A stretch of DNA of 64,000 nucleotides from Paracoxiella cheracis (GTDB lineage Bacteria > Pseudomonadota > Gammaproteobacteria > Coxiellales > Coxiellaceae), in the NCBI RefSeq assembly GCF_049348705.1, contig NZ_CP186485.1:744001-808000 (forward strand). Reading direction: 5' to 3'. A model generated the notes under the pieces. The model made no database searches, was not told where the DNA came from, and was given only the letters and a program-made list of their open reading frames with translations. This document shows, one piece after another, positions 62,408 to 64,000 of this stretch. The translations under genes and the position numbers were made by a program. The stretch's first letter is position 1. Every line of letters begins with the position of its first letter.

Positions 62408-62656
62408 CAAGCGTGTCGCGATGCTCGTGATAGATTATTGCCATCCCTGTCAATAATCGACTCGCAATACGCGACAACTTAAATAGCCGCGGACGTCCTC
62501 GTCGCCCGCGCTCCGCGACCTCACGGCTCGACTACGCACGGGCTCTCAAATGACTTGACGGCTCGTAAAGATTTTTTGCAGTCGCTTACGCTCGGCAAAA
62601 AATCCGAGCCTACCGCGGAATACGCGCCTTCGCTTCGCTCTCCATGGCGCGCATCG
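62408..62656 (+). repeat. 249-bp hairpin-rich repeat, copy C (3' side of luxR-type gene)
   Basis: Identical to copies A, B and D. It is inserted 9 bases after the htpX-like stop and at the 3' end of the LuxR gene. The LuxR gene reads into this copy on the minus strand and takes its stop codon from it. With copy D it forms an inverted pair 1028 bp apart. Confidence 0.95.
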
Positions 62657-63617
62657 GTTGATTGTTATAATTTTTATTACCCCATGTTGGGTCAAGTTTA
62701 GTTTTAGAAAAAAACGCTTTCTCTCTTTGTCGTATGCGCTCGTTGTTGGTTTCTTTGTCAGGCAAGTAGTCGTTAATCATTTCTAAAATACCTTCTTGTT
62801 TGGCTGTCTTGATTAAATCTTTTTTGCTCTTGCAGTATAGTTTTCTTTTGATATTGTCGATATGTTCTCTAACGGTAGCTGGGGAAATATTTAGCTTTTT
62901 TGCAATTTTGGCATAATACAGATCGTTGCATAACAATAGCAAACACTCTGTCTCACGCGGGGTTAGATAAATATTTTCATATTTTCCATCTAAAAAATAA
63001 CGCTGTATTGACAAATTATTCACGATTTGAGTCTTAGTTTCACTCTTAGTGGAATTAAAATAAAAAAGGGGGGTTTTATTGATTAAGTCTGTTAAAGAAT
63101 AAGCAGATCGTTTAGCGTCTTTCAATATTTTGAATGCTTTGTCCTTAAAGTAAATAATAAATTGTTTAAAATATTTCTTATGTAGTAAAAAATTTTTATT
63201 GAAGTCATCAACATCTGAGGGTACGCCGAACATGTAATACTCAGAATAACCTAAATGGTGTTGAGCGATGATGGTAACGTGGCAGATATCAAATTTATCT
63301 TGCAATATTCTCTGTATATAAGCCATATCAGAGCTAGGGGAGTTAGGCTTGCGATAATCGTCGATAAAGTAAATGCCATTTGACGTGGTATCGGGAAGGT
63401 TTTCGTCTCGAAGATAGAGTTGATGTTCGTAATAGTAGTTTAACCAGTCTCTATGGTTTCCAAGCCAATAGGTTTTAATGTCTCTAAAATGCCATCTCAA
63501 GTTGCTATAATTAAAGAAATTGATATTAAAAGTTTCTTTTAAAGGCGCAATAATATTGTCGATTTCATCAGAGTATGAAATTAGAGTATCAATATTATTT
63601 TTAATCTCAGGTAACAT
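62610..63617 (-). CDS. LuxR-family transcriptional regulator
   Basis: This 335-residue protein has a ~200-residue N-terminal region of unknown ligand and a C-terminal LuxR HTH: LTPRETECLLLLCNDLYYAK, then IAKKLNISPATVREHIDNIK, then RKLYCKSKKDLIKTAKQEG. There is no response-regulator receiver domain. The last 15 codons (PMRAMESEAKARIPR and stop) are encoded by repeat copy C, so the natural C terminus is lost or altered beyond about residue 320. The DNA-binding domain itself is complete. Both sides are flanked by inverted copies of the repeat, so promoter and neighbours may have changed. Confidence 0.85.
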   Translation of the reverse strand: MLPEIKNNIDTLISYSDEIDNIIAPLKETFNINFFNYSNLRWHFRDIKTYWLGNHRDWLNYYYEHQLYLRDENLPDTTSNGIYFIDDYRKPNSPSSDMAYIQRILQDKFDICHVTIIAQHHLGYSEYYMFGVPSDVDDFNKNFLLHKKYFKQFIIYFKDKAFKILKDAKRSAYSLTDLINKTPLFYFNSTKSETKTQIVNNLSIQRYFLDGKYENIYLTPRETECLLLLCNDLYYAKIAKKLNISPATVREHIDNIKRKLYCKSKKDLIKTAKQEGILEMINDYLPDKETNNERIRQREKAFFSKTKLDPTWGNKNYNNQPMRAMESEAKARIPR

Positions 63618-63684
63618 CTGTCAGCCGTCGTCACGCGAACATCCTTGCTGGCATTTATAATGTTAATTATTATCTGTAATCTGT

Positions 63685-63933
63685 CGATGCGCGCCATGGA
63701 GAGCGAAGCGAAGGCGCGTATTCCGCGGTAGGCTCGGATTTTTTGCCGAGCGTAAGCGACTGCAAAAAATCTTTACGAGCCGTCAAGTCATTTGAGAGCC
63801 CGTGCGTAGTCGAGCCGTGAGGTCGCGGAGCGCGGGCGACGAGGACGTCCGCGGCTATTTAAGTTGTCGCGTATTGCGAGTCGATTATTGACAGGGATGG
63901 CAATAATCTATCACGAGCATCGCGACACGCTTG
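63685..63933 (-). repeat. 249-bp hairpin-rich repeat, copy D (5' side of luxR-type gene)
   Basis: Identical to copies A-C, in inverted orientation relative to C. It lies 68 bases upstream of the LuxR start. The flanking bases in element orientation are AACTGT and ACAGAT, with no target duplication. The LuxR promoter must lie in the short gap or in this copy. Confidence 0.95.
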
Positions 63934-64000
63934 ACAGTTGGCCATTATGCCAAAATTATTAAATAGATTCAAATTATTAAATAAATAATATTGGCGCCCG

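Noticed and set aside
62408..63933. Classical composite transposon around luxR
   Set aside because: The repeats carry no transposase and no terminal inverted repeats, and no target duplication flanks the unit (TTTT and ACAG outside). It is reported as a cassette or switch candidate instead.

Overview
The window is bacterial chromosome, most likely from a gammaproteobacterium of the Legionellales/Coxiella type. The housekeeping set (uvrB, birA, gyrA, serC-aroA-cmk-rpsA, lapAB, pyrF, relA, rlmD, rseP, smc-zipA-ligA, lexA) is gammaproteobacterial. Base composition is moderately AT-rich. The accessory content (ankyrin protein, csrA on a mobile island, NIS siderophore synthetase, LuxR-type regulator, many decayed transposons) fits a host-associated, IS-rich lineage. 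The exact genus cannot be fixed from the sequence alone.

Layout. (1) 1-14906 is an integrated phage-like island ending beside a tRNA-Asn. It carries an ankyrin protein, two small paralogous proteins, a structured RNA leader with an antirepressor, a CsrA paralogue, a YqaJ nuclease/RecT/SSB-like recombination module, an outer-membrane barrel, a lysozyme-like protein and a DUF4224-integrase pair. Two near-identical 1721-bp IS4-type copies in opposite orientation have recombined and inverted the ~7.9 kb between them. This splits both an IS256 transposase and the integrase into halves on opposite sides. The 6-bp target duplications and reading frames prove the original joins. Undoing the inversion puts the whole island on one strand in one order, ankyrin to integrase to tRNA. 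(2) 14974-31804: aspC, uvrB, a DUF2490 gene broken by an IS3 copy and a 249-bp repeat, then iucA-like, dedA, DUF3301, birA, HMG-CoA lyase and an amidohydrolase on the minus strand, then gyrA, serC and aroA. (3) 31820-48728: cmk, rpsA, lapAB, pyrF, a periplasmic binding protein broken by IS1, an unknown membrane protein, comEA-like, wecA-like, tag, relA, rlmD, rseP, a small membrane peptide and a SPOR lipoprotein. (4) 49016-62398: peptide transporter, osmC-like, smc-zipA-ligA, an NTF2-like protein, an orphan bufferin-type precursor opposite doxX, yciA, a secreted Cys-rich protein, lexA, lemA and an htpX-like protease. (5) 62408-63933: a LuxR-family gene bracketed by inverted copies of the 249-bp repeat.

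The most notable feature is that 249-bp repeat. There are four identical copies (12150-12398, 18740-18988, 62408-62656, 63685-63933) and one diverged relative (about 33-285). It is rich in hairpins and has no terminal inverted repeats and no coding capacity of its own. It sits cleanly inside an IS256 transposase gene and inside a DUF2490 gene with no target duplication, so it is or was recently mobile by an unidentified mechanism. The second candidate system is a c4/icd/ant-like riboregulated antirepressor at the start of the island.
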